Source: Zoroaster sp. YZ-2022
Taxonomy: Eukaryota; Echinodermata; Asteroidea; Forcipulatida; Zoroasteridae
Reading direction: 5' to 3'
NCBI GenBank assembly: GCA_029582265.1
Contig: JAQQFT010000023.1
Coordinates: 3,931,071 to 3,995,070 of the forward strand
DNA: 64,000 nucleotides
The translations under genes and the position numbers were made by a program. This document shows, piece by piece, positions 1 through 10,940 of the stretch; position 1 is the stretch's first letter; each line of letters opens with the position of its first letter. The notes under the pieces were generated by a model. It saw nothing but the letters and a program-made list of their open reading frames with translations. It was not told the origin of the DNA and did not search any database.

Positions 1-414
1 TGTGAAAAATTGTTAAAACACAGCACAGCAGAATTCCAATCTATCCAGCAATTTTGGCTGTAATTGACATTGTTTAACAGCCCCCCACAAAAAGAAAAAA
101 AGAAAAGAAAATTAGACATTTTGTATGTTTGAAAACATGAGTAACCAGCATTTTTCTATTATATTGCATACATATAACACTTTTTTGGGCAGAGTACGGT
201 CTGGGTATAATGCAATTCTAGGAAAAACTGATGAGTGTTAAAAAGGAAAATCTGGCATTAAGAGTTGACCCGCCTCACAAATGTAAGTGAGTAACCATGG
301 GAAATTTCTACCTCCATGAGTGCCCAACATGTTTAGAAATATCCAGGAATGATTTAAGCATGCTTGGTGACCAGGGATTACAAAATATAAAAGGTACATT
401 GAGATTTCTGTCAA
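1..414. other. No gene recognised
   Basis: AT-rich DNA with a short purine run near 88-110. No coding, RNA or repeat structure recognised. Confidence 0.5.
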
Positions 415-580
415 TTATGGAGTGGCATGTCGAGCGGTTTAGTGCGTTGGATTTAGTGCATCAGATTTGTGTTCTGATGGCCGAGTCGTCAGAATGTGGT
501 TCGAATCCAACCGCGACCATGGTGATTGTGTCCTTGAGCAAGACACTTTACCATAATTATACAGCACATCACAGCACCCA
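415..580 (+). repeat. tRNA-derived SINE, 3'-truncated
   Basis: The head resembles a tRNA with a long variable arm: an A-box-like GAGCGGTTTAGTG near 431 and a B box GGTTCGAATCC at about 498-508. The body TCCTTGAGCAAGACACTTTACC follows; it recurs in the SINEs at 63,083-63,428 (minus) and 63,850-64,000 (plus). A short internal duplication of the A-box area (TTTAGTGCGTTGGATTTAGTGC) is present only in this copy. SINEs of this kind are transcribed by RNA polymerase III and moved by a partner LINE. Confidence 0.8.
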
Positions 581-921
581 CTCATCGGTATGGTCACTGT
601 CTGACCTCATGATAACGCGTGAAAATACTCACCTCTTATCTCGAATATAACTATTCATCCTGGATTATCTGATCATTATGCAATCATAAATTTGAACCTT
701 AAAAACCTCCCATACCTACCATTTCTGTAACCACTCGCCACTGGAAAAAGTAATGTTAAAGATTTATGTCATGATGTTGAATCTCAACTGGAAATGTAAA
801 CCTTGAAGATGGTGAGCTGGATTCTTGTGTCAGTCATTTGAATCTACTGTCCGTAACATCTTGATATCTCCCGAAAAAATCGAACTGTTAAACTACAACT
901 AACCCCGGTTTAAAAGATTTG
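581..921. other. No gene recognised
   Basis: Unique-looking AT-rich sequence running into the assembly gap. No feature recognised. Confidence 0.4.
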
Positions 922-1421
922 NNNNNNNNNNNNNNNNNNNNNNNNNNNNNNNNNNNNNNNNNNNNNNNNNNNNNNNNNNNNNNNNNNNNNNNNNNNNNNN
1001 NNNNNNNNNNNNNNNNNNNNNNNNNNNNNNNNNNNNNNNNNNNNNNNNNNNNNNNNNNNNNNNNNNNNNNNNNNNNNNNNNNNNNNNNNNNNNNNNNNNN
1101 NNNNNNNNNNNNNNNNNNNNNNNNNNNNNNNNNNNNNNNNNNNNNNNNNNNNNNNNNNNNNNNNNNNNNNNNNNNNNNNNNNNNNNNNNNNNNNNNNNNN
1201 NNNNNNNNNNNNNNNNNNNNNNNNNNNNNNNNNNNNNNNNNNNNNNNNNNNNNNNNNNNNNNNNNNNNNNNNNNNNNNNNNNNNNNNNNNNNNNNNNNNN
1301 NNNNNNNNNNNNNNNNNNNNNNNNNNNNNNNNNNNNNNNNNNNNNNNNNNNNNNNNNNNNNNNNNNNNNNNNNNNNNNNNNNNNNNNNNNNNNNNNNNNN
1401 NNNNNNNNNNNNNNNNNNNNN
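922..1421. other. Assembly gap of 500 N
   Basis: Exactly 500 N, a conventional placeholder, so true gap length is unknown. Open frames crossing it are artefacts. Confidence 0.99.
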
Positions 1422-3182
1422 TCTGTAATCACGATCGAGGGATCGGGTTCCCTCGAAAAATTATTAAGACAAAGATAGCCATTTCAAACGGGGTTAGTGC
1501 CTTTAATTTTTCAAATTACCGAAAACTCGATTTTAATCAGTAGAATTTGGCAAACTTGAAATTTTTTTTTAAAGGTGGGGTTAAATTTTTTTTACTAATT
1601 TTTTAAAACGAGAGGAAAAAAAATTGGGGTGGATTCCAAGAATTTGAATTTCCAGTACCATATTTTGTTTTCCCAACCCCGATTTTAACAAGTCTGTTGT
1701 TAACTTGTTTATTTAGACCCTTCTTCTTGTTGACTTATTTTCTTTAAAATATAAATTTTAAAAGAAAATTGTCTGTTAAATAATTGATAACGTTAGAGGC
1801 TTTTGAATACTGGAAAATTAAAAAATACAAGGCCGCAGCATGTGTGTGTGTGTGTGGGTGAAGGGGTAGGGGAAGGGGGGGGGTGACCCCCCCAAAATTT
1901 TCTCATCGGAAATTCAAAACATAAAAGGTACCAGATAAAGGGTTTCCAAAAAAAAATTTTTCAGTCGGAAAACCCACCTATGGGTTTGCCGCTGTAAAAA
2001 AAATATATTTATTTACAGCACGGAAAGAGCTGCGGTTTCATGGCAGGATTTTTGTGGTTTAGGCCCCCCATTTATCCATTTATGAAACTGGCCACGTTCA
2101 TCCGAAACAAACGGGGTGTGCGTAACGAACTGTGTAAGTTTTATAGGCTTTTTTTTTAATTTAAAATAAAAAAGTTTAAATAAGTGTTGATTCGTAATAT
2201 AATAATGGGGTCTTTCCCACGTCAAATCACCCCTTTCTGAGGTCAATTTTTGTTTTTTTTTTACTTACTGGTTTGTTTGGTTATGAGAATACTCCAAACT
2301 GAAAGTTGAGCTTTTGGTCAGTGGTTTTGATTACGGTCTAACCCGGTTAAATATCGTAAGAAAGTGATTTTTATTTTAAAATGAAACCTTATCACAAATT
2401 ATCCACTTTCAATTTTACTTTGACCTTTTACCCCCCTGGACCCAAAAATTAAAAAACATGAAATTCTGTTAAACAAAGGCCCCCAAATAACCATTTGTAT
2501 ACCAAATATTAAAATCAAATAATTAAGATGGGTACTTTTTTAAAAATGGGCAGGGCCTCCCCAAAGCTGATTTACAGTGTACATATTTTGCATTTAAATA
2601 CATAATATTTATATGCATGATGTACGTATATATTTTTTTTATCACTCAGCATATGACTGGGGTTGGGTTTAGCAGTGTGGGAGGGGGAAAGATGATTTAC
2701 TTGGGGGGGTTGGGGAAAAGACCTTGGTCGGGGGGGGCATGCAGGTCACTTCAAAATTTAAATAATTTCTTTTCTTCTTTTTACATTTTTCCAAATAGTT
2801 TTTTTTCAGTATAACCCGGTGTATGTACCCCGAGGAATAATATGGTAAACACAAAAAACCTTAAAAAATAAATGTGGAAATAAACCCTACAAGGACATGC
2901 AAACGTATACTTTCATTAGTTCACTGTAAACCTTTTTTATTCTAAAAAGTCCCCCCAATATAATTAGCTCAAAAGAATCTTTTTGGGAAAGGGTACTGTG
3001 TTCTTTCCCTATTGCCGTCAATGGGGGGACTGATGTCCCAAAAACAAAAGCATCAATTTCAAAAATGTCTTGATTAACTGGATAATAGATTGATGGAAAA
3101 GGGCCGTGGGTGCAAAAGTTTACCTTAAAAGTCAGCTTTCTGCGGGTTCCCGAACACAACCAAACCCCAAAACCCATCATAC
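1422..3182. other. Noisy AT-rich DNA, no gene
   Basis: Long runs of T, A, G and C, including a (TG)n tract near 1840-1857 and G runs near 1873-1884 and 2703-2738. Short open frames here have no recognisable motif. The texture is like that of 43-54 kb and suggests low consensus quality. Confidence 0.6.
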
Positions 3183-3827
3183 TCTGCTGTGATATAGCCC
3201 CAATGTCTTTTTAGAAATTTTTCCCAATATGTAACACCTGTGGTTGCATATTCTTGTCGGATGGTATAGGCATGTTTTTTTTGGCCCCTGAGATAGTGTG
3301 TGTGTTTTTAAAAAGCGATATTTCAAGAGATTTCCTTTTTTGTTGTGCATCAGTTGTTGTGAAGAAAAAGGCTTTCCCTTTAAATTTTTTTGCAATGCGA
3401 ACCATACAGTTGTCAATTTGATTGTCATCAGGCTGGCTTTTAACTTTTCTCTCGAACAAGATGTTTTAGGGGACCTGAAACACCCCATCTAAGGAGATTT
3501 AACCGTCATCGTCGAAAAAAAAGCCATTGATGAACATGGGGGCACCTCCCTACACAATTTATGGGCAACAGTTTGGAAGTGCTAGTGTCCATCCCCCGAA
3601 TGAGGGGCATTTTGTCCCGTTTCAAGATTCTTTAAGCCCCCGTTCTCATTTAAGCCCCCCCTTTGATGCATCACAGGGGTCTGCAATTACCATTTTTTCC
3701 TCCCACGAAACCCCACCCTTCAGCCCGAGGCAGAGCTTCGGTTCTGGGAAAAAGGCCTCAATAACTGACTTCACAAAATTAGAGAGGGAAATAAGCCCGT
3801 CCCCGCCATTGAAATCGGACGTCTTTT

Positions 3828-4012
3828 GATTACCGCACCCGTAACGTGGCGTCCAATGAGCCATTCAGCAGACTCGTTTTTCAAAAGTTTGCGGGCAACA
3901 ATGGGGTTTTAGATTGGAGGTCGCTTGGCCCCGGAAAAAACCTCCGGTGAAATAGACATCCCCAAAGTTGAAATGGAGTTTACTGAAGAAACGACGGGTT
4001 TTACTCACAAGT
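3828..4012 (+). pseudogene. hAT transposase C-terminal fragment, unit 1
   Basis: Degraded copy of the hAT dimerisation segment described at 6636-6862. The words for ITAPV, the ASNE region and EEFTEETTG-like sequence can be followed only by changing frame several times. Bases are missing in the central NERTFSRLKF-like part relative to the third unit, so no continuous frame remains. Without the cleaner downstream copies it would not be recognisable. Confidence 0.6.
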
Positions 4013-4179
4013 TCCACATTGGAAAGTTTAATTCCTCATATTTTTAATATTATTATTTTAAGTGTGTTGTTATAGGCCCCCGCGCTGACCATGCATGTAC
4101 CATGTCCGAGGTTTGGAAACAAGATAAAAGTTGATAATGTGCGTTCAGTGGGGCTGTATTAGTTAAAAAATTAAAACAG

Positions 4180-4435
4180 ATTTTTAATTTGAGCAAAAAA
4201 ATTGACAAACCGGTCTTGAACGGACCTCTGAATTACCGTACCAGCGCTCTTTCCACTGGCTATCAGCCCTTTATGGCGTGCTCCCAAATAGTCCCAAATT
4301 TTTTGCTCGGGTTGGGGCCAGTCAGACCTAACCCATTACTGCTTTATAGCCCACGAGCAAAGATAGTTGACTTTTGGAACCCCCATGCACTCAGATGACA
4401 ATCAAGGGGCTCTGGCCTTTATCAAATTTTTAAAG
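4180..4435. repeat. Degraded long inverted repeat, unit 1
   Basis: Left arm TTTAATTTGAGC... through the GGCGTGCTCCCAAATAGTC area and right arm from AGCAAAGATAGTTGAC. The right arm has lost much of its outer half compared with units 2 and 3. Confidence 0.6.
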
Positions 4436-5215
4436 TCATTATTATTCAGTCAGTTTTCATTCTTTCTCTATTTCAAAAAAATCAAAACAGGTGTGTAATT
4501 TGTCTTTTGGCGATTTTCTTTTATTCGTAATGTCAGTCGGCAAAATGCTGTGATATAGCCACTAATGTCTTTGTAGAAAGTTTTCCAATAATTAACACCT
4601 GTGGTTGCATATTCTTGTCGGATGGGATAGGCGTATTTTGAGCTCCTGGGGATAGGGGTGTGCATTTTCAAAGCGATATTTCAAGAATTTCCTTCTTTGT
4701 TGTGCTACTCAGGGTTTTGAAACAAACAGGCATTCCTTTAATTTCTTTTCAATGCGAACTCCCTACAGTTGTCAGATTTGATTGTCATCAGGCTGGCTTT
4801 GAAGGCTTTGCTCTGAGACAAGATGTTTTAGGGTACCTGAAACACCATCACATGCTAGAGGAGATTTTAACCGTCATCATCGTCGGAAAACACAAGCCGA
4901 CTTGATGAACATGCGGGGTTCACCTCACTCTGCAATTCTATGGGCAAAAGTTTGGAAGTGCTAGATGTCCACATCCCCAGAATGAGGGAACATTTAGTCC
5001 AGTTTCAAGATTCTGTTAGCCCCTGTTCTCATGTCTCAACCCCCCTTCGATGCATCACAGGCGTCTGCAGTACCCTCTATTTCTCCCACCGAACGACCCT
5101 TCAGCCCTTGAGGCAGGTTTCCCAGGTTCTGGAAGAACTGTCCCCTCAAGATATAACTGACTTCAACAAGATTAGAGAGGTAAATGAAGCCAAAAAAGAT
5201 GCCCCTCATTAGCAA

Positions 5216-5430
5216 ATCGACCATTCGTCTTATGATTACCGCACCCGAAACATGGCGTCAATGGGCACTTCAGCAGACTCAAGTTTGTCAAGAATAGTTT
5301 GCACAACAATGACGGATTCTAGTTGGGGGGACTCATGCATTAGCTGCAGAAAGACCTCACGGGGTAAAAACATCCACAAAGTTCCCAAGAAATGGGTTTC
5401 TGAAGAAACGACGGTTATTACTCACTAAGT
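5216..5430 (+). pseudogene. hAT transposase C-terminal fragment, unit 2
   Basis: Second copy of the hAT C-terminal dimerisation segment. The bases encoding the leading RAIRLMIT-like stretch, the TFSRLKFVKN-like helix and the trailing EKDL-like stretch are present in order, but a frameshift occurs around the SNERTF position and again in the SLACEKDL region. Upstream, 4940-5212 is open but does not match a catalytic RNase-H-like core that I can identify. It is a non-functional tail of a transposase. Confidence 0.7.
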
Positions 5431-5594
5431 TCCACAATTGGTAAGTTTAATTCCTCATTTTTACATTAATATTATTATTTTAAGTGTGTTGTTATAGGAC
5501 CCCGCCTGACCATGCATGTCCATGTCCTGAGGTTTTGGAAACAAGATAAAGTTGATAATGTGCGGTCAGTGAGCTGTATTATTAATAAAATTAA

Positions 5595-5860
5595 AACGAC
5601 TTTTAATTTGAGCAAGAAAATTTATGACCGGGTCTTGGCGAGCTCTGAATTTCCGTACTCTCCCGGCATCCCGCCTATGATGGCGTACTCCCAAATAGTC
5701 AACTATTTTTGCTCGGGTTGGGTGCCGTCAAGCCATAACCCATTCTGCTTTAAGCCCAGCCCGAGCAAAGATGGTTGACATTTGGGAGGACGCCATCGGT
5801 AAGCGGTACTCAATTCAGGTCGGGGCAACCATTCAGTCAATTTTTGCTCAAATTTAAAAA
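5595..5860. repeat. Long inverted repeat, unit 2
   Basis: Left-arm GGCGTACTCCCAAATAGTC pairs with the right-arm segment around 5774-5796. The arms extend outward to AATTTGAGCAAG on the left and TTGCTCAAATTTAA on the right. The loop, GTCAAGCCATAACCCATTC, is shared with unit 3. Confidence 0.75.
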
Positions 5861-6635
5861 TCATTTTATTCCCGTCAGTTTTCATTCTTTCTCTATTTCA
5901 AACAAAATCAAAACAGGTGTGTAATTTGTCTTTGTGGCGATTTTACTTTTTATTCAGTAATGTCAGTCGGCAAAATGCTGATTGATATAGCCACTATGTT
6001 TTTTGCATAAAAAAGTTTTCCAAAAATGTAACACCTGTGGTTGCATATTCTTGTCGGATGGTATAGGCATGTATTTTTGAGCTCCTGAGATAGTGTGTGC
6101 ATTTTCAAGCGATATTTCAAGAATTTCCTTCTTTGTTGTGCTACTCAGTTGTTGGAAGCAAACAGGCTTTCCCTTTTAAATTTCTTTTGCAATGCGAACT
6201 CATACAGTTGTCAGTTTGATTGTCATCAGGCTGGCTTTGACTTTGCTCTCGAGACAAGATGTTTGGGTACCTGAAAAACCATCACATGCTAGAGATTTAA
6301 CCGTCATCATCGTCGAAGAAAAGCCAAGCCGACATGAACATCGGTGTTCACCTCACTCTACGCAATTCTTTGGGGAACAGTTTGGAAGTGCTAGATGTCA
6401 CATCCCCAGAATGAAGAACATTTGGGCAGTTTTAAGATTCTGTTAGCCCCTGTTCTCATGTCTCAACCCCTTCGATGCATCACAGGCGTCTGCAATTACC
6501 ACTCTTTTCCCACGAAAACCCCGACCCTTCAGCCCTTGAGGCAGAGCTTCCCGGTTCTGGAAGAACTTGCCTCAAGATATAACTGACTTCAACAAGATTA
6601 GAGGGGAAATGAAGCCAATAAAGATGCCCTGCCAT

Positions 6636-6862
6636 TAGCAAATCGAGCCATTCGTCTTATGATTCGCACCCGTAACAGTGGCGTCCAATGAGCGCACCTT
6701 CAGCAGACTCAAGTTTGTCAAGAATAGTTTGCGGACAACAATGACGGATTCTGATTGGAGGGACTCATCTTTAGCCTGCGAGAAAGACCTCACAGGTGAA
6801 ATAGACATCCACAAAGTTCCAAGAAATGGGTTTACTGAAGAAACGACGGGTTATTCTCACTA
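6636..6862 (+). pseudogene. hAT transposase C-terminal dimerisation domain, unit 3
   Basis: This is the best-preserved copy. The 61-residue stretch at 6678-6863 reads ASNERTFSRLKFVKNSLRTT followed by MTDS and an EKDLTGEIDI-like segment. This is the hallmark of the hAT family dimerisation region, where an A-x-x-ER-x-FS-x-LK-x-IKN-x-LR-x-xM pattern precedes the C-terminus. In the sister copies the preceding bases give a hydrophobic LMITAPVTV-like strand, as in other hAT transposases. The DDE catalytic residues and the zinc-finger N-terminus are absent from the unit. The fragment is therefore a dead tail, probably captured when a 3'-end piece of a hAT element became tandemly amplified. A subfamily cannot be assigned. 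Confidence 0.82.
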
Positions 6863-7029
6863 AGTTCCACAATTGGTAGTTTAATTCCTCATATTTTACA
6901 TTAATATTATTATTTTAAGTGTGTTGTTATTAGGACCCCTTGCTGACCATGCATGTACCATGTCCTGAGGTTATTGAAACAAGATAAAAAGTTGATAATG
7001 TGCGGTCAGTGAGCTGTATTAGTTAATAA

Positions 7030-7335
7030 ATTAAATAGACTTTTTAATTTGACAAGAAATTTGACGAACGGGTTCCGAGACTCTGAATACCATCAGCCTC
7101 CACCTGACTATCCAGCCTATGATGGCGTATTCCAAATAGTCAACTATTTTTGCTCGGGTTAGGTGCCAGTCAAGCCATAACCCATTAACTGCTTTATAGC
7201 CCAACCCGAGCAAGATAGTTGACTATTTGGGAGGACGCCATCATAGGCTGAATGGTGTAAGCTGTGTACTAATTCAGAGGTCTCGTTCAAGACCGTTCAG
7301 TCAATTTTCTTTGCTCAAATTAAAAATCATTTTTT
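7030..7335. repeat. Long inverted repeat, unit 3
   Basis: Two arms of about 120-130 bp each flank a loop of roughly 40 bp (near 7162-7200). GATGGCGTATTCCAAATAGT near 7121 pairs with the arm ending GGACGCCATCATAG near 7232. The outer arms include GAACGGGTTCC on the left and CAAGACCGTTC on the right. The transcript could form a long imperfect hairpin. The inverted repeat is consistent with a foldback element lying next to, or forming, the terminal part of the hAT remnant. Confidence 0.8.
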
Positions 7336-7439
7336 TATTCAGTCGTTTTCATTCTTTTCTATTTCAAACAAAATCAAAACAGGTGTGTAATTTGTCTTTG
7401 TGGCGATTTTACTTATTCGGTAATGTCAGTCGGCAAAAT

Positions 7440-7848
7440 GGCCTTCCACCCCCAAAGAAAATGCCTTCACATGCCGTTGCAATCAAGTCACCAGCCCCTT
7501 TCCCCAATCCACCATTATACACATATTTCTACTGCCGCACCCTACTGGTCACCCGCCCCAATCCCCACCCATCCCCAATCCCACCCACTATACCACTATA
7601 CCAAATGACCCTATCCACATTGATTTGAACAATGATTAAGATGTTTAATTAAAGACACAAAACAATAAAAGCATCGGTAATTCAGTAGTTTTCTATAAAT
7701 TCTAAGCCTTGGCGTATTTCTCGCAACATTCAACAGTCACTTTCAGCTCACTGAAATTATTTTTCATTAAATGGTGATTAGATCAAAATGGTTTGTCTTC
7801 TGTTTGAAAACTTCACAAGACCTCGACTTGCGTTTCTTTTGCTGTTCA

Positions 7849-7849
<1 letters not shown>
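7440..7849. other. No gene recognised
   Basis: A C-rich stretch (7441-7610) gives overlapping open frames without recognisable motifs, followed by AT-rich sequence leading to a (TA)n tract. Confidence 0.4.

Positions 7850-7913
<64 letters not shown>
7850..7913. repeat. (TA)n microsatellite, left of Penelope-like element
   Basis: About 60 bp of uninterrupted AT dinucleotides immediately before the element's left end. Confidence 0.97.
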
Positions 7914-7914
<1 letters not shown>

Positions 7915-7916
7915 AT

Positions 7917-8910
7917 AAGTATAAGGTGAAACAGTGCTCACCGGATAGTTATACCATCACCTTCCTCGACATCAACGTGTCTATCAATGGAAACTCTCAC
8001 TACATCGGTCCACTACAAGCCTACTGATTCCCACAGCTACCTGCATTATGAGTCGTCACACCCAAGAAATGTAAAGATGCCATCCCATACAGCCAATTCC
8101 TCCCTCCGTCGAATTTGCAGCGAGGACGTTGAGTTTAATCACCGTGGTATAGAAATGAAGGGTTTCTTCAAACAACGTGGATACCCACCTTATGTTACTG
8201 ATGCCGCTCTTCGCAGATCATCGTCACCCGCATTGCTGCCATGTAACAAGCCCCTCCCAAGCAACAAGATCGTATCCCTCTTGTCCTGACCTACCACCCG
8301 CTCAACATGGCTGTCGGAATATCCTCATCAAACATTTCAAGACTCTGGGTATTCCCGCGACCAGCGCCATCTTTACTAAATCTACGGCCCCCTGTTCGTT
8401 CAGACGGGGCCGCTCCATCAACAACCACATTGTGCGGTCAACGCTACCTAGCAGCCAGACAACGGCCCTTCAAAACTGTTCCTGCAAGCGTCCAAGATGC
8501 AAAACTTGCCCCATGTTGATGGCATCCTCCATCACTGGTCCTCGTCCATTTCCCCATCCGGGGGCTTCAAATTTTACCACTGCTAATCTTGTTTATTGTA
8601 TCTTGTGTACTCCTGTGGCATATGCTTACATTGCGAAACTAAGCGCCGACTGCTAACACTTCAGCGCGCCATCACACTCCACAAGGACATGAGCGTCTGC
8701 GTTGTTTCACGCATCGTCAGATACTCAGCGCCGATCTTTAGAACAGCGTGTGATGTTCAAAACTTGGCACGCCACCCTGACAGGATGAACGTGGAGTTCA
8801 CCGCGTATGTTCTACCGCGGTTCATCAAACACCTTAATTCCTGATGAAGGTGCATCGCACCAGCTCAGGTATAACTATCCGGTACGGTGAACACTGTTTC
8901 ACCTTACTAT
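7917..8910 (+). mobile_element. 5'-truncated Penelope-like retroelement with inverted ends
   Basis: The outer ends are inverted copies of one another: AAGGTGAAACAGTGCTCACC at the left and, as reverse complement, AAGGTGAAACAGTGTTCACC at the right (8868-8910). Both continue into GGATAGTTATACC. About 40 bp therefore forms a terminal inverted repeat. Inside is one broken frame with the RT tail and a GIY-YIG-like region of a Penelope-like element. (TA)n tracts abut both ends. Penelope-like elements are known for complex terminal repeats and 5' truncation; inverted ends of this kind could come from partial inverted duplication on insertion. The RT catalytic region is missing, so the copy cannot be autonomous. 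Confidence 0.8.
7962..8844 (+). pseudogene. Penelope-like RT C-terminus plus GIY-YIG-like region
   Basis: Translation in pieces gives FLDIN, then a shift of frame into SVHYKPTDSHSYLHYESSHP. This is the conserved region after the RT palm in Penelope-like elements. After further shifts come SEDVEFNHRGIEMKGFFKQR, the HPLN area, and NHIVRSTLPSSQ with a Cys-rich CKRPRCKTC segment. The tail then has LVYCILCT and AYI, matching the spacing of a GIY-YIG nuclease start. The RNA-templating YADD part of RT is absent upstream, so this is a 5'-truncated remnant. At least three frame changes are needed (near 7990, 8170-8290 and 8600-8660). Some may be consensus errors. The stop is TGA at 8842-8844. The family assignment rests on the order RT tail, Cys-rich linker, GIY-YIG. 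Confidence 0.82.
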
Positions 8911-8913
8911 TCA

Positions 8914-8916
<3 letters not shown>

Positions 8917-8977
<61 letters not shown>
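8917..8977. repeat. (TA)n microsatellite, right of Penelope-like element
   Basis: About 60 bp of AT dinucleotides directly after the element's right end, matching the left tract in length. Confidence 0.97.
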
Positions 8978-8978
<1 letters not shown>

Positions 8979-9719
8979 CATAGTCATGTCATGTCTGAAA
9001 TGATTACCCACTGATTTCTTGTTAAAATGACCGAATTACGAATATAAGTTTTAACCCCTCTGAAAATTTCCCTTTTGGAATGTTTATGATGCGACGTACT
9101 CAAGGAATTGGTATATTCTCGACTGTTACCATATTTCTTACAGTCGTTTGGTACCATGGTGAAATATTAGGCTTACAAACATCGTTGCTAAAAAAAACGC
9201 CAGTGCATTTCTGACGAATCTTGAGAATGATTTCAAAACAAAACAAAGCGGAAGGTATTTTTATTCGACAGTCTTATTCGAAGACCTTTGCATTTTATTT
9301 ACTGAATTGGATCAATTATGAATCTGGCTCAATTCCAACTTGAAATATAATGGGTCGTAAAACTTTTAACAACATTTGGCCAAGACTATAATACATCAAT
9401 TGCTCATAGTACAAGACCACCAGACAAAATGTCATCCTGTTCATTTCAATTTTAATGTCTATTTTCCAGCATGTACGATATCTTAACAAAATCCATCTTA
9501 TTTTTGGGGGGTGGGTGGGTTAAAAAATTTGCTTTTATTTTTTTTTTTCGGGGGGGTTGGGCTTTAGAACCGCGCCTGCATGATGAGAGAAACGGCCTAT
9601 TACTTTAGTTTAATGCATTATACGCAAGAAAAATTTATAAATTAGGTGTCTGGCGAGACCCGAACACCTATTGTTATTTAATGTGTTTAAAAATTATTTC
9701 TTCGTTTTCTTAATATCCT
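8978..9719. other. No gene recognised
   Basis: AT-rich single-copy-looking DNA with a G run near 9505-9560. No supported feature. Confidence 0.4.
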
Positions 9720-10083
9720 TCCCCTTTTTTTTTTCTCAACAAACCTTCTGGTTGATGGCTCTGGGGAAATATATATCGAATAGGCGAAATATTGATCTAC
9801 TATAAATACGAAAAGGGGAGAAACTGACTATTCGTTAGTTAACTTGATATTTACCCCAACGCCTCTGGTTGATGGTTTAGGGGGAAAATATACATCGAAT
9901 GGGCGAAATATTGATCTCCCTATAAATACGCAAAGGGAAATACTGACTATTCGTTAGTTAACTTTGATATTCCCCCTAACGCGTCTGGTTGATGGCTCAA
10001 AGGGGGAAATATACATCGAATGGGCGAAATATTGAACCACTGTAAATACGAAAAGGGGAAATACTGGCTACACGACGTATAGT
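9720..10083 (+). repeat. Three-copy tandem repeat, 118-120 bp unit
   Basis: TCTGGTTGATGG occurs at about 9746, 9864 and 9984. Each unit continues through ATCGAATGGGCGAAATATTG, CTATAAATACG and CTGACTATTCGTTAGTTAAC. A partial copy lies at about 11,632-11,690. More distant relatives may lie near 47,150-47,225 and 47,375-47,440. Confidence 0.92.
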
Positions 10084-10504
10084 CATCGACCGTTGCAGTA
10101 ACTTTCGGATATTCTCACGTCTTGTGCATGAGCACAAATCTTAGTGCAGCTGCTATTAAAGATGTATTGCCAGTTTTTTGGCCGATTTGACAGTAAAATT
10201 GATTTAAATATTAAATTGCTTTTTTTCCGGAGTAGGGGAAGTTATTAGCTTTCATTTGATACATTGAACGAAAAAATTAACCGGGGATTAATGCCCAGTT
10301 AATTAAAAACAAGTAATAAAGGCTGGCCAGCCAGCCTCAGGCCCCACGTGACCGTGAAGTTAGAAACCATGCTATCGGCACGCGCAGGGGTGTTTTGAAG
10401 CACTGTGTACAAAGTCATCATTGAGTTATCGCGGAGCTGGGTGCCCGACCAACGGGTCTGTATGCAAATAACATTGTTTTAAAAGGGTTTATTCCATGGT
10501 TCTT
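10084..10504. other. No gene recognised
   Basis: Mixed-composition DNA with a short palindrome GGCTGGCCAGCC near 10,321. Nothing else supported. Confidence 0.4.
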
Positions 10505-10940
10505 AACCATTAAAGATCTATTTTAAAAGATTATATATACATTTAAATGAGTTCAGGAGAAAAAACATTACCATTTTACTGGAGAAAACGACAGAAAACG
10601 AATCTAAATTCCCAAATTTCAACGTTGGTGCTTAACTCAACGCAAAGCAACAGCCGTTGGAAGTGACGTCATCTTACGGCACTCATCGATCAGACGACTG
10701 TGGCAGTGTTGGAATTTTATTTACCCTACCTTTTAAAAAAATTTTGGATGTAACAACATTCCCTTTTATATAATACAATAGTCATTTTCCCGATGGCTGT
10801 TGTTTTGCGTTCGGTTCGAGCAGCAAGGTTGAAAGTGGTATTTAGATTCGTTTTCTAGTAAAGGGTTATTTTTTTCTCAATCTTCAAAATAAAAATAATT
10901 GGACAAATTAATGTGATAGATCTTTAAGTTGAAAAAAACA
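10505..10940. mobile_element. Short TIR element (MITE-like), family of 15.5-16.7 kb
   Basis: Inverted arms of about 130 bp: the left contains AAAGATCTATTTTAAAAG, TTTTACTGGAGAAAACG, GAAAACGAATCTAAATT and CAACGCAAAGCAACAGCCG; the right contains the complements, including GTTTTGCGTTCGGTTCGAGC and ATTTAGATTCGTTTTCTAGT. The centre has GACGTCATCTTACGGCACTC. The same arms and centre occur in the larger copy at 15,470-16,700. There is no coding capacity. Confidence 0.82.

Larger units (their letters stand above)
3183..7439 (+). repeat. Three tandem 1.4-kb units derived from a hAT transposon
   Basis: Three head-to-tail copies lie at about 3183-4549, 4550-5978 and 5979-7439 (1367, 1429 and 1461 bp). 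Anchors repeat in the same order: GATATAGCCAC at the unit start, CACCTGTGGTTGCATATTC, the CATCCCCAGAATGAG segment, a hAT transposase C-terminus, TGACCATGCATG, a long inverted repeat, and GTCAGTCGGCAAAATG at the unit end. The first unit is the noisiest and has lost part of its inverted repeat. The copies differ mainly by 1-3 base indels. Confidence 0.9.

Noticed and set aside
899..1432. Open frames across the N block
   Set aside because: They consist of unknown bases.
3527..3829. 100-residue frame in the first tandem unit as a host gene
   Set aside because: The same DNA recurs in units 2 and 3 in different broken frames, upstream of hAT sequence; it is repeat DNA.
8177..8656. 159-residue frame as an independent gene
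   Set aside because: It is a middle piece of the Penelope-like coding region, with adjoining pieces in other frames.
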